Made by a program: the position numbers and the translations under genes. From NCBI RefSeq assembly GCF_018812025.1, contig NC_063050.1, positions 12,193,037 to 12,257,036 on the forward strand: a stretch of DNA of 64,000 bases. Direction: 5' to 3'. Source of the stretch: Megalobrama amblycephala. Taxonomy: Eukaryota; Chordata; Actinopteri; Cypriniformes; Xenocyprididae. Positions 23,001 through 32,163 of this stretch are shown here, in pieces (within the stretch, counting starts at the first letter, position 1; every line of letters starts with the position of its first letter). The notes under the pieces are model-generated. The model ran no database searches. It was given only the letters and a program-made list of their open reading frames with translations, and was not told the DNA's origin.

Positions 23001-24227
23001 CAGTGGGGATCGAAAGTTTGGGAACCCCTTTCAGAATCTGTGAAAATGTGAATTTTTAACAAAACAAGAGAGATCATACAAAATGCATGTTATTTTTTGT
23101 TTAGTACTGTCCTGAGTAAAATATTTTACATAAAATATGTTTGCATTTAGTTCACAAGACAAAACAATAGCTGAATTTATTAAAATATCTCCGTTCATAA
23201 GTATGTGAACCATTGATTCTCAGTACTGTGTGTGGTTACCTGATGATCCATGACTGTTTTTGTGTTTTGTGATGGTTGTTCATGAGTCTCTTGTTTGTCC
23301 TGAGCAGTTCAACTGAGCTCTGTTCTTCAGAAAAATCCTCCAGCTCCTGCAGATTCATCAGTTTTGAAGCATTTTTGCATATTTGAACCCTTTCCAGCAG
23401 TGACTGTAGGATTTTGAGATTCATCTTTTCACACTGAGGACAACTGAGGGACTCAAACACAACTATTAAAAAAGGTTCAAACATTCACTGATGCTCCAGA
23501 AGGAAACACGATGCATTGAGAGCCGGGGGGTGAAAACTTTTGAACAGGATGAAGATGTCCACATTTTTCTTATTTTGTTGAAATATAATTTTTTTCATTT
23601 AGTACTGCCCTTCGGAAGCAACAGAAGATTCTTGCATGTTTCCCAGAAGAAAAATTAAGTACAATTTACCTTGATCTTCAAATTCAAAAAGTTTTCACCC
23701 CCCAGCACTTAATGCATTGTGTTTCCTTCTGGAGCATCAGTGAATGTTTGAACCTTTTTTAATAGTTGTGTTTGAGTCCCTCAGTTGTCCTCAGTGTGAA
23801 AAGATGAATCTCAAAATCCTACAGTCACTGCTGGAAAGGGTTCAAATATGCAAAAATGCTTCAAAACTGATGAATCTGCAGGAGCTGGAGGATTTTTCTG
23901 AAGAACAGAGCTCAGTTGAACTGCTCAGGACAAACAAGAGACTCATGAACAACCATCACAAAACACAAAAACAGTCATGGATCATCAGGTAACCACACAC
24001 AGTACTGAGAATCAATGGTTCACATACTTATGAACGGAGATATTTTAATAAATTCAGCTATTGTTTTGTCTTGTGAACTAAATGCAAACATATTTTATGT
24101 AAAATATTTTACTCAGGACAGTACTAAACAAAAAATAACATGCATTTTGTATGATCTCTCTTGTTTTGTTAAAAATTCACATTTTCACAGATTCTGAAAG
24201 GGGTTCCCAAACTTTCGATCCCCACTG
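23001..24227. mobile_element. Fully palindromic Tc1/mariner-like element
   Basis: The ends CAGTGGGGATCGAAAGTTTG and its inverse are flanked by TA on both sides (22999-23000 and 24228-24229), the target of Tc1/mariner elements. The inverted arms of about 545 bp are nearly identical and meet around 23614 with an unpaired core of about 137 bp. Mirrored open frames (23236-23484 minus and 23744-23992 plus) are identical by eye over 82 codons but have no recognised domain; this is expected from the symmetry. No transposase is present. Confidence 0.8.
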
Positions 24228-25084
24228 TAAGATATACTAAAAAAGGAAACTGATAGATTGATAGGAGTTTATACTGTACTTACCTTGGTCAAGTAATCAA
24301 CAGGCAGGGGGGGTTTCATCACCTCTAAATTGAAAAGTAAAAATAAGAGTAGAATTATTTTCAAAACAGTGTTATTTGTGCTGTTCAAGAAATAAAGTGA
24401 AACCAATACCAGCTCTCTCTACTCTTCTCTTTTTCTGTTCAAGGACTGCCCACCTGGGTATGTTGGTGATGGCAGAAGGGGAGTCCTGCGAGGATTTTAT
24501 TCAGTTAAGGAAGTTGAGGGCTATTGCTCTGTTGACTGTTTTTTTAATGATGGAGGGGAATTTCAGAAGATTTGAAGGAATTTTCATGTGAGATATATAT
24601 ATATATATATATATATAGATATATTATATAATTTATGTGTATGTATTTATATATCATTTATATCATTTACATATAAATATTACATATATATATATATATT
24701 ATACCCGCACACAAAAGAAAGTTATCACTGTTATCAGTTTGATTATTTTTTTGGTTTAGTTGGTAGAGACTGAAAATATACTTTATGTAGTCAGTTTAAC
24801 TTCTAACTACTTCATTAGCATAAATGTTTTACATGCAGTATTGCCAAAGCGACAGAAACTGTCCAAAAATATAGTACACAAAAATAAACAACCATGACAG
24901 AGGAACTATTAAAATAAGTATATAAGGTGCCATTAACTTACGCGCATGCGCGGTGACACATACGTGACGTCATTGGCGCGCATGCGTATTACATACAAGA
25001 CGATACGTCATTCTTTGCGCATGCGCGGTAACACATACGTGACGTCAAAATACGTGACGTCATCGCGCTACAGTCTGCAGCGAG
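23683..25084 (-). repeat. Palindrome 2, right arm
   Basis: This is the inverse of the left arm. It ends CGCGCTACAGTCTGCAGCGAG, mirroring 21474 onward. The segment 24938-25084 is dense in CGCATGCGC and TACGTGACGTCA motifs (CRE-like TGACGTCA cores). The contrast between the near-identical inner arm and the diverged outer arm is marked. Confidence 0.9.
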
Positions 25085-25379
25085 GAGTATTTGGCAAAAT
25101 GACGTGAACAGCTCCGAATATAACGTCACGTGTTGTCATTTCAAGATTCCGATAAATACGAGGTGGCGTGAACGCAGCATAACAAACGCTTTGAACAACT
25201 CAGAACGTCAGTCGAGAAAGGCATGTAGTTCATCTTAACAGACTCACTATATTGATAAATCTACACAATTTTTCATATCAACAGAAAATATACCGGGATA
25301 ACCTGGCTTCTCTCGAGACTTTCCTGCTTCAGAGCAGTCATAGTTAATGATATGCTAAAGCCTGCCGGCATGTTGTTGT
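25085..25379. other. Spacer between palindrome 2 and the zinc-ribbon element
   Basis: This segment has no gene. A stretch GTGGCGTGAACGCAGC near 25165 is a loose inverse match to GGTGCGTTCACGC at 17564, which leaves open whether both palindromes lie in one larger composite. Confidence 0.4.
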
Positions 25380-25685
25380 GATTGGTCAACGTGATCTCAT
25401 GAAAATACGTGTCTATTTGTATGTAAAATTTGACCATTGCAAACATATGCATGTGACGTTTAAATAGACGCATAAACGTATGATATACACGTATTTGGGC
25501 TTCAGAAACTTAAAAGTATATACGTATTTTCACATAAATAACGTATAAATGGTTACGTATTGCATACTTTAAAGTGTAGCATAGGCGGAGCGTGGCCGGA
25601 TAATGTGTGTTTTCTACCAAATTCCATGGATGATTCTCATAACTGCTGCTAATTCGATCAGGTATTGCGCCTTGTAACGTGCTTT

Positions 25686-25688
25686 TTA

Positions 25689-25719
<31 letters not shown>

Positions 25720-25722
25720 TTT
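25686..25722. repeat. (AAT)n microsatellite
   Basis: About twelve AAT units lie inside the left part of the 25387-29324 element. Confidence 0.95.
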
Positions 25723-26142
25723 ATATTTACTATAATTCTGCATTAATTGGCGTCCAAATCCTTAACGTACCTTTAACGTGTTACAGAAGACACGCATGCA
25801 TCCAAGGCACTGTTTTGTTCAGATTCTTCTGTTGTAGTAAGAAACATATCTATAACACAGCATATTTTGCAAGATCCAGTTATGTCGACTCCAGTTATGT
25901 CAACTAACTTCTTCTATAGCATTTGATTAATATGGGAACTCGGTGTGAAAATAGGCCTAAACAAATGTGTGTCATCATAATGCCTTTAATTTACTAGATA
26001 TAGGTATTATTGCATTTGTAATTCATTTTTACATGTTTTACATTTTTTTAGTCTATTGAACAGAATAGGAATAATATTTTACGTAAAGGATAATAAATGT
26101 AGGTTACATAAATTACCATTTGTATAACCGCACGTGCGCGCG

Positions 26143-26144
26143 CG

Positions 26145-26194
<50 letters not shown>
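26143..26194. repeat. (CG)n/(CA)n microsatellite
   Basis: A GCGCGCGC start passes into a long CA run, the usual vertebrate dinucleotide pattern. Confidence 0.95.
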
Positions 26195-26195
<1 letters not shown>

Positions 26196-26467
26196 TTTTT
26201 GTTTTTATTTGTAGTAAAACCATAGTTGATTTTCGTAAGGCTGGCGATTAAGGACAACTGTAAAGTCGCGGCTGACCAATCAAAATCAAGGATTGTGGTA
26301 AAAAATATTTGAAATAAAGTATGTAATATGTTATATATAATTAGCATAGTAATTGCCTGTATTTATTTGATATTTCGTTATTGCACAGTTAGTAGTACAA
26401 AAAGCTATACAAAAATCTAGCGTAGCCTATTTTTGTGTTGTATTTTTAAACATGCTGTGTTATCAGA

Positions 26468-26470
<3 letters not shown>

Positions 26471-26528
<58 letters not shown>
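26471..26528. repeat. (TA)n microsatellite
   Basis: A pure TA run is followed by a T-run, directly upstream of the promoter-like segment at 26541. Confidence 0.95.
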
Positions 26529-26537
<9 letters not shown>

Positions 26538-26540
26538 TTT

Positions 26541-26625
26541 TTCCGCTTGGTGCTTGGACCACTTCCGGTGTCTTTTTTTTAGCATATCTCCCGCGCACTG
26601 CGTGCAAAGAAAAATAGCTGTACAG
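26541..26625 (+). promoter_or_regulatory. Promoter and 5' UTR exon of the zinc-ribbon gene
   Basis: CACTTCCGGTG (26560-26570) is a strong ETS/GABP-type site of the kind that drives TATA-less vertebrate promoters. It is followed by CpG-containing sequence and an exon end ACAG with donor GTAAGG at 26626. The next acceptor (TTTATCACAG at 27305-27314) lies two bases upstream of the zinc-ribbon start codon. This arrangement supports a non-coding first exon ending at 26625. Confidence 0.55.
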
Positions 26626-27315
26626 GTAAGGAAACATGTTTTCCTTGTTTTATACTAAATACATTTTAAACTATACATTTAGTATTTCTATATTATTATT
26701 TTATTAATGGTTCTCACTTGATATGCTATTTTTTTTATTTAACGAATCTGTCAAAAAAATTAAATAAAAGTAACGTGAATGATGAATTAAAATGTTTAGC
26801 TGCATAACTTAGATGTGCTGAGATAGTTTTGGATGTTAGCATGATGATGCATTGCTAAATAGTATCTAATACAGTCTTTTTTCTTCTTTAATAATATATT
26901 ATGAGCTCAGATTATGTCACAGTGGATAACCTTTTACTTTAATAATTGGTGATATTTCCCATTTATAACTTTTAAAAACAGTAGGGAAAACAGCTGTATT
27001 TTGGAACATGGTTGCTGCAAGTATAAGATTTTTTAAGGAAGTCATCTTCCATTGACCAGCTGGTCCAGGCTTGGATTAGCTTAGATTAACTAAATTCTTT
27101 GTTGGACCAGTTTTGATCTGCTCATGACCATCTTGAAACAGCTTGGACCAACTTCGACCTGTTTATAACCAATTTATGACATGTTCCAAAACACAGCACC
27201 ACACCAGCAGCGTTAACCAGCATGGAACTTTTTAGAAGCATAAAAACATAACATTGCAGCGAATTATTTGCTATGTATGCTCATGTAAAAATGTGTGCTT
27301 TTTGTTTATCACAGG

Positions 27316-28444
27316 ATGCCCGGGTCCACACTAAAAATTTGCAGGTCATGCAATGCCCACATTTCAGTGGCTTGCAAAACCTGCAAACGCTGCGGGCAAA
27401 AACAACAAATGAAAAATTCAGTAAAACAATCAAAAGAAAAAATAAATGACAAGTGGGTCAAAAATATGAAAGGTGGAAATAATTTTTGCAAACTCCTAAA
27501 TTCTGCAAATGTTTTGGTAAGTCACTATATTAAATTCATTCAAGTTGGCCTTTGGAGCCTGGCTCCAAAGTGGATTGATCACGTGTGTTGTGTATTAGTG
27601 TTTTATAAACTTTTCTGTGACATTTTCCAATAACATTTATAGCATATAAAGACAGGTGGGAGATACATTCTTTATATTTTGCCTATAATAGCTTCTGCCA
27701 AAAAAAGAAAAAAGATTGCCTTATTAATTTTTTTAAAGTAATATTAAAAGTAATATTTTACATTCAGCATTTTCCTATTAATGTCTAAATAATTTTTTCC
27801 CCTTGTGATTACAGATTCACAAAATGCATGCCTTAGGCAGATACCTGCTTCTTCTTTTGGGGAAGAGGAATGCATCTGGAAACTTTTCAACTGATGTGAT
27901 AGTCACAGACAATTCTATTGTATCACCAGAGGAGGTGTCCATAGAAACAATTAAAAACATTTTTACAAGTCTTTTAAAAGGTAACTGTACTGCTAAAGAT
28001 TTGACCTAAGATCCTAATGTCAGACCTAATGTCAGCCAGTCAATGTATAGTTGTGCATTTAGCTGTAGGTATATGACATTTGGAGCAATGGCTAATTTCT
28101 TACAGAGCAGCCTTACAGGTCATGTCAATATCAGGCTTGTTTACTGTAGAAATTGACACTTGTCCAGCTATTGATCTGACAGCTCCTGCTCTGTTTCTTT
28201 TACAGTGAAATATTCTGCCCAGGACAGTGGAGATGCTTTGGATGAAACATGCATCCAAAGCATGTCGTCCAGTGAGGAAAAAGGGGATGATCCCAGTGGC
28301 AGCACTGGTGAGGAGGTTGTTACATTAGTGCTGACTCCAGTGGAACTCTCATGTGAACCCTCTCACAAAAAGAGGATCCTGGAGAAAACTAAAGCTAATT
28401 ATGTACAATCTATTTTATTGATTAATAACAGAAATAGTTTTTAG
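27316..28444 (+). CDS. Zinc-ribbon protein, 201 aa, three coding exons
   Basis: Coding exons are 27316-27516, 27815-27980 and 28206-28444. All junctions obey GT-AG (acceptors TTTATCACAG, GTGATTACAG and TCTTTTACAG; donors GTAAGT and GTAACT), phases fit (0 then 1), and the joined frame is open to TAG at 28442. The N terminus has cysteines at 9, 12, 20, 23 and 26 in a CxxC...CxxC layout, a small zinc ribbon. It is followed by a lysine-rich stretch (about 30-55), a short hydrophobic run YLLLLLG (77-83) and an acidic/serine-rich segment (about 130-160) before a basic tail. I recall uncharacterised multi-copy fish proteins of this layout but no function. Its place inside inverted transposon-like ends suggests a transposon cargo or accessory gene, possibly nucleic-acid binding. 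The start is chosen because the acceptor sits immediately upstream. Confidence 0.72.
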
Positions 28445-28507
28445 CTATTTACTAAATATATGCAAGCATCTAAATGTTGTAATTGTGACAAAATCTGTTC
28501 ATATTAC

Positions 28508-28593
28508 CTGCATTGGCACATCAGCGCGTCCTTTTCTGAGAAGTTCGTTTAATTCTTTATCATTATGCGCCATAGTGTCATAAAAAGTGTGAT
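28508..28593 (-). CDS. Minus-strand start exon (22 codons)
   Basis: On the minus strand an acceptor TATTTTCTCAG precedes an exon with ATG at 28573 and 22 codons (MAHNDKELNELLRKGRADVP, then MQ). It ends at CAG with donor GTAATA. A plausible upstream non-coding exon ends at 28862 with donor GTGAGT. The gene runs towards the zinc-ribbon gene, its second intron overlapping that gene's last exon. No continuing exon was identified; in a full-length relative this could be the start of a transposase-type gene. Function unknown. Confidence 0.45.
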
Positions 28594-28861
28594 CTGAGAA
28601 AATAAAAACCCCCACAACAAATGCATCAAAAACATTAATTTAAATTAGATTAATAATAATACCCATTAGTGTTAATGACTAACGTAATCCAATGCTAAAA
28701 CCTAGCATCACTTCAGAGTCGATGCACTTTTTCGATTACCAGCTAAAAACCACTTGTTATCAGATAAAAAAACAACAACAACAACTGAGTACTTAAGAAT
28801 ATATTTCATAAAACAGATCACAAACATACATTAACAAATTAAATTCAAATTAAAAACTCAC

Positions 28862-28960
28862 AAGGAAGAACAAGACGTCAACCACGAAGCGATTCTGATT
28901 GTGTTGCAGCCCTGAAATCAATCCGGTCGGGCACGCGGTCTTTTCTGGTTTCGTCAGATT
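28862..28960 (-). promoter_or_regulatory. Minus-strand promoter and non-coding exon
   Basis: This CpG-containing segment (CCGGTCGGGCACGCGG in plus orientation near 28921) contrasts with the AT-rich surroundings. It ends on the minus strand at CTTCCTT followed by GTGAGT. It pairs with the acceptor at 28594 to give a 5' UTR exon of the minus-strand start exon. The transcription start is not defined. Confidence 0.4.
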
Positions 28961-29331
28961 ATTGTTTATTTTAAATCATAGCAACGGAATCGCAACGTTT
29001 ATCGTTAATATTTCATAAGGCTTCATAACAAAATAAGTATTTAACATAAATTAAGCAGATTAATTTTAGAAGAAATTTAGAAATTTAGATTTAGCATTGA
29101 AAAGCAGCTTCATGAGCAAATTTCTATGGATAACTGACTGGTCAGAGAACACGTTATATTTGTACGTATTTGAGGTTGTTTTAACGTAAATTTAGATACG
29201 TATCGAACCTGTAATTACGTCCAGATAATACGTAAAAGACAATGTAAATACGTAAAGGCACATACGTATTGGACAGTTTTAATTTACGTCTAAATATGTA
29301 CGTTTTGATTGTGAGATCAGGCTGGATTGGT

Positions 29332-30801
29332 TACAAGGTAGTCTGTGACATCACAAACACCAACGATTTCAAACCGCAGGTATTTGGTTTACTGAAGTTT
29401 CAAACATAAAATACTGAGCAATGGTGCTAACTTATGAATTTGCACATGGTTTGTCTTAAAGCATATTAAAAACACTACATAGACATATAAACAACAAAAC
29501 TTGATTTTCACCACAGGGGGTCTTTAAAAGAGCGTAGTCAAACACCAGCAAACAGGATCAGGAGAGACAAGGCAAAGAGTAAACGATCATAATCCGGGAA
29601 ACAGTCCAAAGTCAAAAATACAGACAGGGCAAGAAACATGGAAACAAGGTCGAACATAAGGCGCAATACAGGGCTAAACAATACTCAGCAATGTGTGTGT
29701 GTTTGAGTGCAGCTTATAAAGTGTCACTGATGGGAAACAGGTGTGTGTGTGATTGGTTCCTAGATGGGGAATTGTGGGAAATGTAATCCAGAGTGATGTG
29801 TGACTGTGTGTGCCATGAAAAGGTCACAATGGTGAACCGGTGACTTCTGGTGGGGAGTAGAAGGAAACAGCAGGCGCAGGATACAAGACAGTAATCAGTT
29901 TTTTATATTTAATTGGTTCTCTCTTGTTTTTGCATGTTCATAATTTCTTTGCATGACAGCCTGGCCAAAAATAATTGAAATAATCTGAAATTTCATTTCA
30001 TTATCACACATGAAACAAATGACTCCAAGCACAGCTACACGGTATGCTTACATCTCATAAACCATTTTTTTTTAAATATTTGAATTAAGGTTGAAGATGT
30101 CAGTTTGGTTGCTGGACATCACATTTGACCTCTACTCTATGGCAGTTCATTGACTTTCCAACTGACAATAAAACCATGCAGCAAAAGCAAGACACTTTTA
30201 TGTTGACTGTGGGCTTCCCTGGAGTTGTTGGAGCTATTGATGAACTCATGACACATCATTGCTCTAACTGTAAATGAGGAAAAAGATTCCACACCATCAA
30301 TACTAATTTGTGATCATTTTGCAAAGCTATTTTTTACAAATACATTTAAATATTAAAATGTTTCAGTGTCTTTTTAAATTATTCTTTTTTATAATAACAT
30401 TAAATGATTGGTGTTGTGATGCAGTGACTTCACCATTGCAGGCTCACTATTGGCTGATTCAGAGGTTAAGGGCGGCCATTTTGAGTTGACATCATTGTAG
30501 TCCTTAGTTCACAAATCAGTCTTATACTTTACTAAAAGTTGCTTTTAGCTTTTTTATAAAAGTCTCCTACTCTTAGAAAACTAATAATGCAGCTATGAAG
30601 ATGAAGTCTGAGAAATTTGACAGGAAGTGAAGCAGGAGAGAAAATGACAGAATCGGCAAAGGACAACAAGCCAGGACTCAAATTCAGGTAGCATAAAAAC
30701 ATAATGTACTCCCCACATTTAGTGGCAGAATATTCCCTTTCTTTCTCTTTCTTTTTCTTTCTTTCTTTCTTTCTTTGTTATTTAATTAGAGGAATAGTGT
30801 C
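29332..30801. other. Intergenic DNA with repeat remnants
   Basis: About 29540-29830 (CAGGATCAGGAGAGACAAG... to the TGGGGAATTGTGGGAAATG segment) looks like an interspersed repeat known from many fish introns. A (CTTT)n tract lies at 30738-30777. No gene was recognised upstream of the GIMAP stop. Confidence 0.45.
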
Positions 30802-31686
30802 CTAGAATTTCAAGCCTGATTTTACTGCTCCTATTATTACTCCTCCTACTGCTGTTGCTGCTCGTCCTGCTAGTGCTACTGCTCCTGCTGGTCCTCCCAC
30901 TGCTGCTACTCCTGCTGCTCCTGCTGCTCCTACTGCTCCCGGTACGATGTATGTTAGTGCTGTTTTAGCGTTTTGTTTCCAAGCCTCCCATTCAACTTTT
31001 TTCTGGGCTTCTCTATACATCTCATTGGTGTAGTGCTCCCCTCCATTACTCTCCACCATCATGTCAATCTTCTCCAGCAGTTCTGTGACCTGAGAGCGGT
31101 TCTGAATATTTTCATTGTTGAACGAATGAACTCTGTCACCACAATTATTAACAAAAGCTTTGAGATCATTACTTTCACTGATATAATCATCTAATGGTTT
31201 TCCCTTCAGCTGATCAGCGTGAGTGAACAGAATGATGGTGTAACGTGCAGCATCTTCTCCAAAGTTCTCCTGGATCCATTTCACTGCACTCTTCTCTTCT
31301 ACTGTGAATCTCCTCACTTCGATGACCAGCAGAAATGCATGCGGACCAGGAACAGACAACTCTACACACTTCTCAATCTCAGTCTTCATTTCTTGTTCTG
31401 ACATTGATGTATCAAACTGTCCTGGAGTGTCGATGACTGAGATGTTCCGGTCACCAATCTTTACATCTCGTCTCTCACAGGTTTTAGTAACAGACTCTGG
31501 TGAAGCATCTGTATTAAAATACTTAGGATACTGTGGACCCAGGATGGTGTTTCCTGCTGAACTTTTGCCTGATCCAGTTTTACCAACCAGAACAATCTTT
31601 AGATCTGGAAAAGTAAGAGAAGATGTTTTTGACATTGTGGATACATTTGGCTGGGCCCTATACAAGGAATACAGCTTAAGAAACAC
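30802..31686 (-). CDS. GIMAP-family GTPase, intact
   Basis: This is an immune-associated nucleotide-binding (AIG1/GIMAP) GTPase. In the 294-aa frame the P-loop GKTGSGKS is at 35-42, SPESVT at 62-67, G3 DTPG at 86-89, the conserved VPGPHAFLLVI and FTVEE...WIQENFG blocks at 112-143, and G4 THAD at 155-158. A charged helical region is followed by an alanine/glycine-rich hydrophobic tail (about 245-290), a possible membrane anchor. The true exon probably starts at 31604, because TTACTTTTCCAG immediately precedes DLKIVLVGKTG, exactly as in the pseudogene at 12860. The 27 upstream residues may be read-through of the intron, and the real first exon is not visible. Members act in lymphocyte survival and membrane remodelling. 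No defect is seen in the domain. Confidence 0.92.
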   Translation of the reverse strand: MFLKLYSLYRAQPNVSTMSKTSSLTFPDLKIVLVGKTGSGKSSAGNTILGPQYPKYFNTDASPESVTKTCERRDVKIGDRNISVIDTPGQFDTSMSEQEMKTEIEKCVELSVPGPHAFLLVIEVRRFTVEEKSAVKWIQENFGEDAARYTIILFTHADQLKGKPLDDYISESNDLKAFVNNCGDRVHSFNNENIQNRSQVTELLEKIDMMVESNGGEHYTNEMYREAQKKVEWEAWKQNAKTALTYIVPGAVGAAGAAGVAAVGGPAGAVALAGRAATAVGGVIIGAVKSGLKF

Positions 31687-31766
31687 ACTAAATGATGTTT
31701 AAATAAAAATGTAAAAAAAAAAAATATAAGCATAGTGTGAAAAAAAACATTACGGGTAACACTATA

Positions 31767-32120
31767 CACTCTCAGAAATAAAAGTACAAAATTGTACCTT
31801 TAGGGGTACAATGGTACTAAGGTACAAATTTGTACCCTTGTGATTGTACCTTAAGAGACCAGTTTTGTACCTTTGGTGACAATTTTGTACTCTCTCAGAA
31901 AATAAAGTACATAATTGTACCTTCAGGGGTACAATAGCTTGTCACTGGGGCTGTACCCTTAAAGGTACAAATTTGTACCCTTGTGATTTGTACCTTAAGA
32001 GACCAGTTTTGTACCTTTGGTGACAATTTTGTACCTTTATTTAACAGTACAAAAATTGACCCTTCAAAAAGGGTACAAAATTGGCTTTGACAGCGTACAA
32101 TCATTGACTATAATGAGATA

Positions 32121-32163
<43 letters not shown>

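Larger units (their letters stand above)
21474..23545 (+). repeat. Palindrome 2, left arm
   Basis: This arm mirrors about 23683-25084. The outer part (21474-21662, CTCGCTGCAGACTGTAGCGCG and repeated TGACGTCACGTA blocks) is diverged. The inner part (22027-23545) is nearly identical to its partner. An unpaired insert of about 360 bp (21665-22025) and a longer TA tract make this arm longer. The inner mirror axis is at 23614. Confidence 0.9.
25387..29324. mobile_element. Gene-carrying TIR element, 3.9 kb
   Basis: The 13-bp ends CAACGTGATCTCA (25387) and TGAGATCAGGCTG (inverse CAGCCTGATCTCA, ending 29324) agree at 10 of 13 positions. Direct flanks GATTGGT (25380-25386 and 29325-29331) form a 7-bp duplication, or 9 bp with one mismatch if counted as GATTGGTYA. 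Both subterminal regions (25400-25565 and 29155-29310) are studded with TACGTA/ACGTAT motifs. Inside lie a complete spliced zinc-ribbon gene (27316-28444, plus) and a convergent minus-strand gene start (28960-28508). No transposase body was found, so this may be a non-autonomous derivative of a two-gene transposon. Family unknown to me. Confidence 0.65.

Noticed and set aside
23236..23992. Two identical 82-aa frames in opposite orientation
   Set aside because: Identity follows from the palindromic element. No domain, splice site or transposase motif supports a gene.
30973..31702. Plus-strand frames opposite the intact GIMAP
   Set aside because: Antisense shadows of the GIMAP exon.
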